A stretch of 64,000 nucleotides of DNA, taken from the NCBI GenBank assembly GCA_045536815.1, contig JAZSOH010000017.1, forward strand, positions 1-64,000. The letters run 5' to 3'. Below are positions 50,427-60,378 of the stretch, in pieces; the stretch's first letter is position 1, and every line of letters begins with the position of its first letter. Both the position numbers and the translations under genes were made by a program. Under the pieces are notes generated by a model. The model was not told the origin of the DNA and searched no databases. It saw only the letters and a program-made list of their open reading frames with translations. Source of the stretch: UMGS1279 sp045536815 (lineage in GTDB: Bacteria > Bacillota > Clostridia > Oscillospirales > Acutalibacteraceae).

Positions 50427-51680
50427 TTAGTGTTTAACAATATCGGCGCCAAGCGCACTTAAATTCTCAACTATATTTTCATACCCACGCTCAATGTGAT
50501 GTATTTTTTCAATATTTGTTGTTCCTCTTGCTGTCAGAGCTGCAACTAAAAGTGCTGCTCCGCCTCTTAAATCTGTACACTGAACATTTGCACCCGAAAG
50601 ACCGTTCACACCCTCAATAACTGCCACTCGACCATTTGTGGTTATCTTAGCGCCCATTCGGTTGATTTCATCAACAATTCTATATCTGTTTTCAAATATA
50701 TTTTCAATAAACATTGAACTTCCATCGGCAACAGTTAGCATCGCTATAAAGGGCGAGCCCGCGTCGGTCGGAAAGCCGGGATATGGCAAACTGCGAATTA
50801 TTGGAATTCTTTTCAGTCTAACCGGTGCAGTTAGCGTAATATTTTTTCCGTGCACCAAAATATTACATCCCGCCGTTTTAAGATTTGATAAAATCGGTGT
50901 TAAATGTGCGGGCAAGGTATTTTGAACTGTTATTTTTCCGCCTGTTATTGCCGCCGCAGTTAAATAGGTTGCGGCCTCTATTCTATCGGGAATAACGGTA
51001 TGCTCAGTATCGCCAAGCTCCTTTACTCCTCTGATTTCTATTCTATCCGACCCGGCACCTTGAATGTCTGCGCCTGCGCGATTAAGAAAATCTGCCAAAT
51101 CGCTTATTTCGGGTTCTCTTGCCGCATTATGTATAACCGTTTTTCCCTGTGCAGTAGATGCGGCTAAAATAATATTTTCGGTTGCCCCAACACTTGGGAA
51201 AGAAAGGGTTATTTCGCTTCCTTTTAGCCCATTTTTGCCGTCACAAACTAAAAGACCGTAATCTTCTTCAATTTTAACCCCTAGTTCTTTTAGGGCGCTA
51301 AGGTGCAAATCTATCGGTCTAGGGCCAAGCTCACACCCACCGGGGCTGCTTAAAACTGCCCTTTTATTTCGTGCAATTATTGCCCCCAAAAAGACAATCG
51401 AAGAACGCATTTCACGCATTAAATTATCGGGAATTTCAAAACCGTCTAAATTACTTGAATCAACAGTTACTGTATCTTCGTCCCTTTCTACCGTTGCGCC
51501 TAAATGCTCTAAAATTTTTATTGCTGCAACAGTGTCGGAAAGCAAGGGGCAGTTATGTATCACGCTTTTTCCTTTACACACAATAGCTGCTGCCAAAATG
51601 GGAAGTGCGCTATTTTTCGCTCCATGCAGTTTAACATAACCATTTAACTTTTTACCGCCCAAAACCGTTACCAAGGACAT
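50427..51680 (-). CDS. murA: UDP-GlcNAc 1-carboxyvinyltransferase
   Basis: A 417-aa enzyme adding enolpyruvate to UDP-GlcNAc, the committed step of peptidoglycan synthesis and the fosfomycin target. Lys22 region (GAKNSALP) and the reactive Cys116 in PGGCELGPRPIDLH are present. The start used is the ATG ten bases after AAGGG; an ATG two codons earlier is possible. It occupies the position after murG where Bacillus has murB. Confidence 0.95.
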   Translation of the reverse strand: MSLVTVLGGKKLNGYVKLHGAKNSALPILAAAIVCKGKSVIHNCPLLSDTVAAIKILEHLGATVERDEDTVTVDSSNLDGFEIPDNLMREMRSSIVFLGAIIARNKRAVLSSPGGCELGPRPIDLHLSALKELGVKIEEDYGLLVCDGKNGLKGSEITLSFPSVGATENIILAASTAQGKTVIHNAAREPEISDLADFLNRAGADIQGAGSDRIEIRGVKELGDTEHTVIPDRIEAATYLTAAAITGGKITVQNTLPAHLTPILSNLKTAGCNILVHGKNITLTAPVRLKRIPIIRSLPYPGFPTDAGSPFIAMLTVADGSSMFIENIFENRYRIVDEINRMGAKITTNGRVAVIEGVNGLSGANVQCTDLRGGAALLVAALTARGTTNIEKIHHIERGYENIVENLSALGADIVKH

Positions 51681-51747
51681 ATTCATCGCACCCTTCAATA
51701 AAAATAGAACCTATTTTTATTTTATGCTGCAATGAAATTTTGGTGTT

Positions 51748-52872
51748 TTAATTATATCTTGTATAAAGCTTCATAAGTTCTTTATAAATTCTTTCGGTTG
51801 AATCAGTTACTGCGGCTGTACCCGCTTTTTCGCCCATTTTCTTAAGAGCTTCTTTATTATATATTAGCCTATCTACAGTTTTAAAAAGAGTTTCTCCAGT
51901 AAGGTCTTTTTCTTCAATAACCTCGGCGGCACCAATCTTTTTAAGGGACATAGCGTTATGGTACTGATGGTTTTCTGCCACATACGGAGAAGGTATTAAA
52001 ATCGCGGCTTTTGAACAAATTTCAAGCTCGCTGAGGCTTATGGCCCCCGCCCTTGAAATTAAAAGGTCGGCCGCCGCCATACACTCACCCATGTTGCTTA
52101 TATAGTCTTTAACTATAACGTTCTCGGCATTTAAATTAACACCGTTTTTTCTTAACTCCTCAACAACCGCGTTATAATTTGCCTTGCCTGTTGCATGAAT
52201 GAAAATAATATCATTATCTTTCCATTTTTTTGCAATAAGATGGCAGACCGCTTTATTTATTGGGGTTGCGCCAAGGCTTCCACCCGAGGAGAGAATAACG
52301 GGTCTATCATCAATAGAAAGTTTTTTTCTACATTCATTTTTATCAAGCACGCCGAAATTGCTTCTAACGGGATTACCTGTAATCACAGGCTCTTTATTCA
52401 TATTAAGACGAGGCTTTGCCTCGGGCATTGCAAGCATAACGGTATCTACCATATTAACCAGCATTTTTGTTGTAACACCCGGATATGCATTTTGTTCATG
52501 AATAGCAGTTTTTATTCCAAGCTTTGCAGCCATTCTTAAAACAGGACCGCTAACATAACCGCCCGTTCCAAAAACTATGTCGGGCTTTAAATCTAAAAGA
52601 AGCCTTCTACAGTAAGTAGAAGAGGTAACAACCTTATAAACTGCGCTAATATTTCTACCAACATTTTTAAGGCTTAGCTTTCTTTGAAACCCTGCGACGT
52701 CTATTCCATAAAATGTAAAGCCGCTTTCTTTTACAAGGCGCTCTTCCATACCGCCTTTTTTGCCTATATAACTAATTTTGGCATCAGGGTGTTTTTCTTT
52801 TACGTAACTTGCAACTGCAAGTGCAGGGTTAATATGCCCCGCTGTACCGCCACCTGCAAACAAAATGTGCAT
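51748..52872 (-). CDS. murG: UDP-GlcNAc:undecaprenyl-PP-MurNAc-pentapeptide transferase
   Basis: A 374-aa GT-B glycosyltransferase making lipid II at the inner membrane face. The N-terminal glycine-rich loop FAGGGTAGHINPALA and the donor-site SGGSLGATPINKAV and SRAGAISLSELE motifs are present. The start is the ATG eight bases after GGAG; an earlier TTG lies inside that spacing. It follows ftsW by 22 bases. Confidence 0.95.
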   Translation of the reverse strand: MHILFAGGGTAGHINPALAVASYVKEKHPDAKISYIGKKGGMEERLVKESGFTFYGIDVAGFQRKLSLKNVGRNISAVYKVVTSSTYCRRLLLDLKPDIVFGTGGYVSGPVLRMAAKLGIKTAIHEQNAYPGVTTKMLVNMVDTVMLAMPEAKPRLNMNKEPVITGNPVRSNFGVLDKNECRKKLSIDDRPVILSSGGSLGATPINKAVCHLIAKKWKDNDIIFIHATGKANYNAVVEELRKNGVNLNAENVIVKDYISNMGECMAAADLLISRAGAISLSELEICSKAAILIPSPYVAENHQYHNAMSLKKIGAAEVIEEKDLTGETLFKTVDRLIYNKEALKKMGEKAGTAAVTDSTERIYKELMKLYTRYN

Positions 52873-52894
52873 AATCAAGGCTCCTTTAAAAAAG

Positions 52895-54049
52895 TTATTC
52901 CTTTTCTAGTTTACTGCATCGCGAAATTGATAGTACAACACCCATTTCGCAAAGAAGTACCACAAGCGCCGTTCCGCCATAGCTGAAAAAAGGCAAGCTT
53001 ATTCCTGTATTAGGCAAGGTGTTTGTAACAACCAAAATGTTAAGCATTGCCTGAAAACCAACCTGAAATACAAGGCCTACACACATTAGGCTTCCAAATC
53101 TATCAGGCGCATTTCTTGCTATTGTAAACCCGCGCCAAACAAGTGCACAAAACAGTAAAATTATAACCAAAGCACCTATAAGCCCAAGCTCTTCGCAAAC
53201 GATTGAGAAAATAAAGTCGTTCTGAGGTTCGGGAACCCATAAATATTTTTGTCTTGACTGTCCAAAGCCTCTTCCAAAAAGTCCGCCTGAGCCTATTGCC
53301 ATAAGAGATTGCAAGGTTTGATAACCTTTACCTGTTGCATCGGCTTCGGGATTTATCCAATATGTCAGTCTATCTAAGCCATATCCACTTGCCACAACCG
53401 CCACGCCTATAATAACAACGGGAATTCCAAGAAATATTAAATATTTGAATCTTATGCCGCCAACAATCATCATTATTATACCGATGCCGAAAATAATAAT
53501 TGCAGCAGAAAGATGTGTTTCAAGCATAACAAGTATGCCTATTGATGCGGTAATAAGCCCCATAAAGCAAACGCCGTATTTAAACTCGCCCATTCTTTTA
53601 TAGTTTTTAGAAATAAGGTGTGCCAAAAGCAAAACAAGAGCAAATTTACCTATCTCAGAAGGCTGAAAGGTTATTGGGCCTAAAGGTATCCAACGCTTTT
53701 GTGTTGCCCCGGGAACAAGCGGCGGCAAAATTAAAAGTGCGCCCAAAAGCACTACCGAAATACCATAAAGTATCCAAACAAATCTTCGGTAAAACCTATA
53801 GTTGATTTTCGATACCAAAAACATAAGTGCCACGCCTACTACGGCGAAAAGCAGTTGCCTTTTAATGTAATGATAACTATCCCCTTCCTCCACTAGCGCA
53901 AAAGCATAGCTCGAAGAGAAAAGCATTAAAAGACCGGTAGTGAGTAAAACAAAAATAAGTGTTAAAAAGCCAAAATCCATTTTACCTTTAAGCCAAAATT
54001 CGTTATTACTTTTTTTACGCTTAAGGTCTATTCGTTTTGTTTCTTCCAT
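52895..54049 (-). CDS. ftsW: Peptidoglycan polymerase FtsW/SpoVE
   Basis: A 384-aa SEDS protein with about ten membrane helices that polymerises glycan strands at the septum together with the class B PBP. SEDS features are seen: PGATQKRWIPLGPITFQPSE, the loop with GxGFGQSRQKY and PNTGISLPFFSYGGT at the C-terminus. GGGGG precedes the ATG. By position it could be called SpoVE; sequence alone does not separate the two. Confidence 0.94.
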   Translation of the reverse strand: MEETKRIDLKRKKSNNEFWLKGKMDFGFLTLIFVLLTTGLLMLFSSSYAFALVEEGDSYHYIKRQLLFAVVGVALMFLVSKINYRFYRRFVWILYGISVVLLGALLILPPLVPGATQKRWIPLGPITFQPSEIGKFALVLLLAHLISKNYKRMGEFKYGVCFMGLITASIGILVMLETHLSAAIIIFGIGIIMMIVGGIRFKYLIFLGIPVVIIGVAVVASGYGLDRLTYWINPEADATGKGYQTLQSLMAIGSGGLFGRGFGQSRQKYLWVPEPQNDFIFSIVCEELGLIGALVIILLFCALVWRGFTIARNAPDRFGSLMCVGLVFQVGFQAMLNILVVTNTLPNTGISLPFFSYGGTALVVLLCEMGVVLSISRCSKLEKE

Positions 54050-54076
54050 TTTGCTTTACCCCCTGTCATAAAATTT

Positions 54077-55105
54077 TTATAAATACTTATTAACGTACAA
54101 AATCACCGCTAAAAGCGCGCCTATAAGTGTAACAAAAGAAAAAACAAAAACAATTTTTTCTTCACTCCACTTACACATTTCAAAATGGTGATGTATTGGT
54201 GTCATCTTGAAAATTCGTTTTTTAGTTTTCTTAAAATATGCCACCTGAATAACAACCGACATTGCTTCAACTAAGTATACAACACCAATTAAAATCAGTA
54301 AAATCGGCGCATTTATCGCAAAGGAAAGGCCAACAACCATACCGCCCAAGAAAAGTGAACCTGTATCTCCCATAAACACCTTTGCAGGATGAGCGTTCCA
54401 CATAACAAAACCTATTGAGGCACCTGCCGTTGCCGCAGAAATAAGGTTTGCACCGCTAAGCGATGCCATACTTGAAAGCACCATAAACGCACAGCTGACA
54501 ACAAGTGTTACCGAGGAAGCAAGACCGTCAATTCCGTCGGTAAGATTTACTGCATTTATAAAACCATATACAAACAAAAGCGCAATCGGCCAGAAAATAA
54601 GACCTATTCCCCTTGTGATACTAACCTCGCCCACAAAAGGAATAAAGGTTGTTTGCATTTTTCCAAACAAAAGTAAAACAAGCAAATATAGGGTTGTTGC
54701 TATAAGTTGAGCAAAGGTTTTTTGACGCGCTGTTAGCCCTAAATTACGTTTTTTTACTACCTTAATATAATCATCGGCAAAGCCTACAAGACCCATAGTA
54801 AGCGCAAGTCCCAAAGCCGCAAGCCATCTTATCAAACGTTCAACTATTTTAACATCTCGCGATAAAACATCATCACTTATAAATGCGTACGCAAGACCAA
54901 TTAAAACGGCTATCACAACGCCAATGATTATCATAATACCACCCATTGTGGGTGTTCCCTGTTTACCTTCGTGCCATTTTGGGCCGTCTTCCCTAATAGT
55001 TTGCCCGAAGTTTAACTTTTTCAAAAAAGGAATTGTCCAAAAACCTAAAAAATATACCGTTATAAATCCTATTGCTACAGTTATAATTGATGTAAAACTA
55101 AACAT
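54077..55105 (-). CDS. mraY: Phospho-N-acetylmuramoyl-pentapeptide-transferase
   Basis: A 342-aa membrane enzyme that forms lipid I from UDP-MurNAc-pentapeptide. About ten membrane helices, with catalytic-site motifs GFADDYIKV, NAVNLTDGIDGLA and FMGDTGSLFLGG, and the TPIHHHFE loop. AGGAG precedes the ATG. It follows murE by 12 bases; murF, often between them, is absent. Confidence 0.96.
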   Translation of the reverse strand: MFSFTSIITVAIGFITVYFLGFWTIPFLKKLNFGQTIREDGPKWHEGKQGTPTMGGIMIIIGVVIAVLIGLAYAFISDDVLSRDVKIVERLIRWLAALGLALTMGLVGFADDYIKVVKKRNLGLTARQKTFAQLIATTLYLLVLLLFGKMQTTFIPFVGEVSITRGIGLIFWPIALLFVYGFINAVNLTDGIDGLASSVTLVVSCAFMVLSSMASLSGANLISAATAGASIGFVMWNAHPAKVFMGDTGSLFLGGMVVGLSFAINAPILLILIGVVYLVEAMSVVIQVAYFKKTKKRIFKMTPIHHHFEMCKWSEEKIVFVFSFVTLIGALLAVILYVNKYL

Positions 55106-55117
55106 ATTTTACTTCTC

Positions 55118-56548
55118 CTATCTAATGCTTTCCAAGGCCTCTTTAACAATTTCTCTTTCATCTAAATGAATTTTCTTTGTGCCAATTATCTGATAGGTTT
55201 CGTGGCCTTTACCGGCAAGAACAATTATATCTCCCGATTTTGCATGTCTTATAGCGTAATGAATTGCCTCAATTCTATTTTCAATAACCTTATAAGGAGT
55301 ATGAATTCCTTTAAGACCCTTAGTAATATCTTCAATTATTGCCATTGGCTCTTCTGTACGGGGATTATCGCTTGTAACAATAACAAAGTTTGCAAGTCTC
55401 GCCGCAACCGCACCCATTATAGGACGCTTAGTTTTATCCCTGTCGCCACCGCAACCAAAAAGTACAACAAGCCTGTTTTTCTCACAATCGCGGAAGGTCG
55501 AAAGAATATTTTGTAGTCCATCAGGCGTATGTGCATAATCTATAATAACAGTAAAATCTTTACCTGTAGGAACGTTTTCTGCCCTTCCCTTTACGCCGTT
55601 TATAGTAGAAAGCGCGTTAGTTATATCCTCAATTGATATGCCGATTTCTTTGGCGCAAATTGCCGCCGCCAAAGAGTTATAAACTGAAAATTTACCTGAA
55701 ATATTTAGCGAAATTCTTCCTATAACGCCAAATCCCGCCATATCATACTTTACTCTATCGTGAAAAATTTGAACATTTTTAGCGGTGAAATCGGCTTCGT
55801 CTGTTTTTGTGGAATATGTTAAACAGTTACACTCAACCGATTCGGCAAGTTTTTTTCCATATTCGTCGTCCAAATTGATTATAGCATTTTTTGAAACCTT
55901 AAAAAGCTTAGTCTTTGCCAAAAAATACTCTTCCATATCGCCGTGATAATCCAAATGGTCTTGGGTGAGATTTGTAAAAATACCTGTTTCAAACTCAATA
56001 CCCTCAACTCTTCTTTGGTCAAGCGCATGAGAAGAAACCTCCATAACGGCATACTCACAGCCTGCTGCAACCATTTTTGCGAAAAGTTCTCTAAGCTTTA
56101 CTATGCCGGGGGTTGTGTTATCCGATGGTATAACCTCATCGCCAACTAAATGTTCAACAGTGCCTATTAGGCCTGTTTTATGGCCATTTTCTTCTAAAAT
56201 ATGTTTCAAAATACTGCAAACCGAGGTTTTTCCATTTGTTCCTGTAACGCCGATTACCTTAAGTTTTTTAAGAGGAAAATCAAACTGCGCATCACAAAGC
56301 AATGCCAAAGCTTTATGAGTATCTTTGGTTACAATTTGTCTGTCAAGCTTTAAATCTTTCTCACAAACAACTACCGCTGCGCCCTTTTCTAAGGCAGACT
56401 TGGCAAAGTCGTGGCCATCATTTTGCGGTCCCTTTAGGCAGACGAAAATCGAGCCCTCTTTAACTTCACGAGAATCGTTTGTTACGTGTTTTATTTCAAT
56501 ATTTTCAAATTCTTTTGAAACGTTTTGCAGTATATTTTTAAGTTTCAT
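55118..56548 (-). CDS. murE: UDP-MurNAc-tripeptide synthetase MurE
   Basis: A 476-aa Mur ligase adding the third residue of the stem peptide. The ATP loop GVTGTNGKTS is at 100-109, carbamylated-Lys region and HTPDGL follow, and the DNPR motif near residue 393 indicates meso-diaminopimelate as the substrate. The start is the ATG after AAAGGA; a longer frame overlaps the PBP gene. It is the only Mur ligase in the window. Confidence 0.95.
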   Translation of the reverse strand: MKLKNILQNVSKEFENIEIKHVTNDSREVKEGSIFVCLKGPQNDGHDFAKSALEKGAAVVVCEKDLKLDRQIVTKDTHKALALLCDAQFDFPLKKLKVIGVTGTNGKTSVCSILKHILEENGHKTGLIGTVEHLVGDEVIPSDNTTPGIVKLRELFAKMVAAGCEYAVMEVSSHALDQRRVEGIEFETGIFTNLTQDHLDYHGDMEEYFLAKTKLFKVSKNAIINLDDEYGKKLAESVECNCLTYSTKTDEADFTAKNVQIFHDRVKYDMAGFGVIGRISLNISGKFSVYNSLAAAICAKEIGISIEDITNALSTINGVKGRAENVPTGKDFTVIIDYAHTPDGLQNILSTFRDCEKNRLVVLFGCGGDRDKTKRPIMGAVAARLANFVIVTSDNPRTEEPMAIIEDITKGLKGIHTPYKVIENRIEAIHYAIRHAKSGDIIVLAGKGHETYQIIGTKKIHLDEREIVKEALESIR

Positions 56549-56582
56549 TTGTTTTCCTTTCGCTATAATAAATGCTAAAATG

Positions 56583-58838
56583 TTATGCGCCAATATCTCC
56601 TGTTTCGTTACTTCTAAAGTAAACCTCTATTACGGTTCCCCTTTCGGTTTGGGTGTCCGCCGCAATACTTTGCTGATACGAAACAACGGCTTTTGATGTA
56701 TTTGTATTACCCTTGAAAACAACATTAAGACCGTACTGTGCAGCCAATGTATTAACCTGAGAAAGTGTTAAACCTGTAAGCTTAGGCACCTTAACCTTTT
56801 CCTTCTCGGCAGTTTCTTCGGTATACAAAATTACAACACCTTTGTTGTAAACAGTACTTCCGCCCGAGGGAAGTTGTTTGATAACCTTTTCGCCGTTTCC
56901 TACAATCTTATAAGAAACTCCTGCGCTTACTGCAGCGCTTTTCGCTTCACTTACAGTTTTCCCAACCACATTTGGTATGGTTTTTGAAAGCTTTGCAGTT
57001 TCCTCTTCGGTATACTGCGGTTCATAACCCATATACGGTAAAATTTCCGATAAAATTTTACCTCCTACAGGGGCAGAAATTGTACCACCATAATAGTTAT
57101 CGCCATGCGGTTCGTCTAATAGGAAAAGAAGTGCTATTTCGGGGTCATTCATTGGGGCAACGCCGCAAAATGAAGCGATATAAAGTCCGCTTTGACCACT
57201 CGAAAGCATTTCAGCAACCTTTTGTGCTGTTCCTGTTTTGCCTCCTACCCTATATCCTGCAACATAGGCGTTTTGTCCGCCTCCCGTTGCAACAACCGAT
57301 TCCATAAGTGAACAAACAAGCTGTGAAGTTTCTTTTGAAACCACCTGTCTTTTAACGGTTGTTTTTATCTCTTTAACGGTTTCGCCGTTCTCATCAATGA
57401 TTTTATCTACCACGTGTGGTGTTACAAGATTTCCACCGTTTACCGCCGCAGAAATAGCGGTTATAAGTTGAATTGGAGTGATTTTGAATGTCTGACCGAA
57501 GGCCGAAGAGCCTAGCTCGGTTGGACCCATATTTTCCTCTCTATGATACTGTGAAGTTGCTTCACCGGGAAGGTCTATTCCCGTTTTTTCGGTAAGACCG
57601 AATGCCTTAAAATACTTAGAAAATGTGTTGGCTCCAATAAGTTGACCCAAATTTATAAAATATGGGTTACAAGAAGATTCAGTCGCTTGTCTAAGATTTT
57701 GAACTCCGTGACCGATTTTCTTATGGCAATTATATCTTCTTCCCGCTATAACGATATATCCCGGACAATTACAGGTTGATTTTTCATTACAAACGCCCTC
57801 TTCAATACCTATTGCCGCAGTAATAACCTTAAAAACAGAGCCGGGCTCGTATGCGTCGGAAACAACCTTATTTCTCCATTGGCGGTTTCTGAGTTCTGCG
57901 AGTTTTTTACTTCTTTCCTCTCCCTCAAGCTCGTCAACTATCTTTTGTTCTGCCGCACTTAAGGTAAAAGGTTCATTGCAGTCAAAATCGCCCTTGGTGG
58001 CCATCGCCAAAATAGCCCCCGTTTTAACATTCATAACAACACAAGCGCCGCGTTCGGCAACCTTGTTGGTAATAACCGCCTCATCAAGATGTTTTTCTAC
58101 AACGTACTGAATATACGAATCAATTGTCGTTACAAGAGAATTTCCGGGTTTTGGGTCTACAATTTTTTCATAACTAAACGGCATATCGGCGCCTACCGCA
58201 TTTTTTGCCGCAACTACGCGCCCCGCAACACCGGTAAGTTCTTTGTCATATTTCAGTTCAAGACCCGAAAGTCCTTGATTATCTGTTCCAACAAATCCCA
58301 AAACTGTTGAAGCAATATTTTCTGAATAATATCTTCTTGTAGATTCATCTATGCCGATATAGTTGCTAAGCTTAAGGTCTGCGCCCTCTTTTAAAAATTC
58401 GCGAACCTTAGTTGTATCGCTTTCGTTAACGTTTTTCTTAATTTCAACATAGTAGCTAGATGTTTTGTCAAGCTTAGCCATAACTGAATCTTTTTCTAGC
58501 TCTAGTATTTCGCTAAGACCCTCTGCAAGTTTATTTTTAACAGTGCCCCTTTTTTCTTCGGGAATGGTTAAAAGGTCGTTTGGAGTTGCATATATTGTCC
58601 AAACCGTTGCGCTTTTTGCCAAAACATTCATATTGGTATCATATATTTTTCCGCGCTCTGCAGTAATGTATGCATCATGAAGCTGTTGGGCAGAAGCCTT
58701 TGCTTGATACTCTTTACCATGCAAAATCATTGTGTTAAAAAGGCTAACACCGGTACTACCAACAGTTAGAATAACCATAGTCAGCATAATAGCAGTTATT
58801 TTTTGTTGCATTTTTCTTGTTGGACCTATTTTACGCAA
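56583..58838 (-). CDS. spoVD: Class B PBP of SpoVD/FtsI type
   Basis: A 751-aa transpeptidase with one N-terminal membrane helix, a dimerisation domain, the catalytic domain and two C-terminal PASTA domains (about 630-745). Active-site motifs are SVFK (334-337), SCN (389-391) and KTG (534-536). It cross-links septal peptidoglycan with FtsW. PASTA domains and cluster position fit SpoVD or PbpB; with only one such gene here it may be the vegetative FtsI. The start is a TTG seven bases after GGGGG. Two Cys-rich loops near residues 350-372 are unusual additions. Confidence 0.92.
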   Translation of the reverse strand: MRKIGPTRKMQQKITAIMLTMVILTVGSTGVSLFNTMILHGKEYQAKASAQQLHDAYITAERGKIYDTNMNVLAKSATVWTIYATPNDLLTIPEEKRGTVKNKLAEGLSEILELEKDSVMAKLDKTSSYYVEIKKNVNESDTTKVREFLKEGADLKLSNYIGIDESTRRYYSENIASTVLGFVGTDNQGLSGLELKYDKELTGVAGRVVAAKNAVGADMPFSYEKIVDPKPGNSLVTTIDSYIQYVVEKHLDEAVITNKVAERGACVVMNVKTGAILAMATKGDFDCNEPFTLSAAEQKIVDELEGEERSKKLAELRNRQWRNKVVSDAYEPGSVFKVITAAIGIEEGVCNEKSTCNCPGYIVIAGRRYNCHKKIGHGVQNLRQATESSCNPYFINLGQLIGANTFSKYFKAFGLTEKTGIDLPGEATSQYHREENMGPTELGSSAFGQTFKITPIQLITAISAAVNGGNLVTPHVVDKIIDENGETVKEIKTTVKRQVVSKETSQLVCSLMESVVATGGGQNAYVAGYRVGGKTGTAQKVAEMLSSGQSGLYIASFCGVAPMNDPEIALLFLLDEPHGDNYYGGTISAPVGGKILSEILPYMGYEPQYTEEETAKLSKTIPNVVGKTVSEAKSAAVSAGVSYKIVGNGEKVIKQLPSGGSTVYNKGVVILYTEETAEKEKVKVPKLTGLTLSQVNTLAAQYGLNVVFKGNTNTSKAVVSYQQSIAADTQTERGTVIEVYFRSNETGDIGA

Positions 58839-58933
58839 AGGTTTCACCCCCAAATTTAAAAAGTAACAAAAAGTCAAAATCCGCCAGTAAGATTACTGAC
58901 GTTTTTTGATAATATTATTGATATGTTTGGCCA

Positions 58934-59416
58934 TTACGGTTTATTCTCGGCCGAATATTCGCCCGAGCCTATAACCACTTTATCTTCCTTAACGGTACGA
59001 ACGTAAACTATCTGATTTTTATCCATTTTACGCATACCAAGATTAATTGCGGCTTGTTCTAAATTCTTATAGGATATTTTCTGCTCAAGCTCGAAGTTTA
59101 TAGAAGCCAAATAGCTTTCCGCTTCGTTTATGTCGTTATTAATCACCGCAATTTTATGCTCTGTCTCGTTTATTTGAGAACGAAGATAGATATTTCCGCA
59201 TAGCATTAAAACAACAAACACAGTAACAAGTATTGCGCTTATCTTCCCTGTAACGCGAGAAGCCGCTTCTTTTCTTATACGGGCGCGTTTTCTCTCAACA
59301 TCGGGAATAGTTGTTATGTTAGCATTTTTTGTTTTGGAATTCTCTATCTTTTCGGCAGGAGCAAAAAGCGAAAAATCATATGCTAATCCGTCCTGATAAT
59401 ATTTTAAATTATTCAA
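58934..59416 (-). CDS. ftsL: FtsL-like cell division protein
   Basis: A 160-aa bitopic protein with a long polar N-terminal tail, a membrane helix (about 58-80) and a C-terminal coiled coil (SQINETEHKIAVINNDINEAE). It ends with a short unstructured tail, matching FtsL/DivIC proteins that recruit the septal synthases. The start is a TTG after GGAGGAG. It lies between rsmH and the PBP gene, the normal ftsL position. A weak hairpin with a U-rich tail follows in the 95-bp gap before the PBP. Confidence 0.85.
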   Translation of the reverse strand: MNNLKYYQDGLAYDFSLFAPAEKIENSKTKNANITTIPDVERKRARIRKEAASRVTGKISAILVTVFVVLMLCGNIYLRSQINETEHKIAVINNDINEAESYLASINFELEQKISYKNLEQAAINLGMRKMDKNQIVYVRTVKEDKVVIGSGEYSAENKP

Positions 59417-59435
59417 TTTTGCTCCTCCTTTACTT

Positions 59436-60356
59436 TTAAAGTCTCTCTATAACACGAAGCTTTGCACTACGGCTTCGTGCATTATTTTTTATTTCTTCTT
59501 CGCTTGGAATAATCGGTTTTTTGGGGCAAAGCATTCCGTCGGGTGTTTTTCCGCACACACAAACCGGAAAATCAGGCGGACATGTGCACCCTACCGTATA
59601 TCCCGCAAAGGTCTGTTTTACCATTCTATCCTCTAAGGAATGAAAGGTTATAACACAAAGTCTTCCTCCGGGTTTTAGTCTATAAAACGCCTTATCTAAA
59701 ACCTCTTTTAAGGCGTCAAGCTCACCGTTGACCGCAATTCTTATTGCTTGAAAGCTCTTTCTTGCGGGGTGTCCGTCACGTCTTGCGGCGGCGGGATATG
59801 CGCGAGAAATAATGTCTGCCAACTGTTTTGTTGTTTCGATTGGCTTTATTTCTCTTTCCTTTTCAATAGCTTTAGCAATTTTAAAGGCAAATTTTTCTTC
59901 GCCGTATAGGGTAAGAATTCTAGAAAGCTCGTTTGCACTAAGGCTATTTACAAGATCTGCGGCGGTAACGCCGGTATTCCCCATTCTCATATCAAGCGGA
60001 GCATCGCCGTGATACGAAAAGCCTCGTTCTACATTATCTAGCTGATACGATGAAACACCAAGATCTAAAAGCATTCCATCAATTTTTTCTATACCCATAT
60101 TGTCAAGGACCATGTCAAAGTCCTTAAAGTTTGAAAGAACTACCTGTGCGTTTAAGCCTTCTAGCCTTTTTGTTGCGGCTTTAATAGCATCGGGGTCTCG
60201 GTCAAGAGCAATTAACTTACCATTTTTAAGCCTATTTGCTATTTCAAATGAATGCCCGCCACCGCCCGCAGTACCATCTACGTATATTCCGTCAGGCTTT
60301 ATGTTTAGACCGTCTATAGACTCACTAAGCAGCACAGAAATATGTTTAAATTCCAT
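59436..60356 (-). CDS. rsmH: 16S rRNA (cytosine-1402-N4)-methyltransferase
   Basis: A 306-aa SAM-dependent methyltransferase of the ribosomal P site. Motifs include HISVLLSESI, YVDGTAGGGGHS (SAM loop), LDLGVSSYQLD and the C-terminal HSLEDRMVKQ and KPIIPSEEEI. AAGGA precedes the ATG. It is the second gene of the dcw cluster. A Cys-rich CTCPPDFPVCVCGK stretch is typical of the family. Confidence 0.96.
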   Translation of the reverse strand: MEFKHISVLLSESIDGLNIKPDGIYVDGTAGGGGHSFEIANRLKNGKLIALDRDPDAIKAATKRLEGLNAQVVLSNFKDFDMVLDNMGIEKIDGMLLDLGVSSYQLDNVERGFSYHGDAPLDMRMGNTGVTAADLVNSLSANELSRILTLYGEEKFAFKIAKAIEKEREIKPIETTKQLADIISRAYPAAARRDGHPARKSFQAIRIAVNGELDALKEVLDKAFYRLKPGGRLCVITFHSLEDRMVKQTFAGYTVGCTCPPDFPVCVCGKTPDGMLCPKKPIIPSEEEIKNNARSRSAKLRVIERL

Positions 60357-60378
60357 TTTTATATTCCTTAAAGTGAAA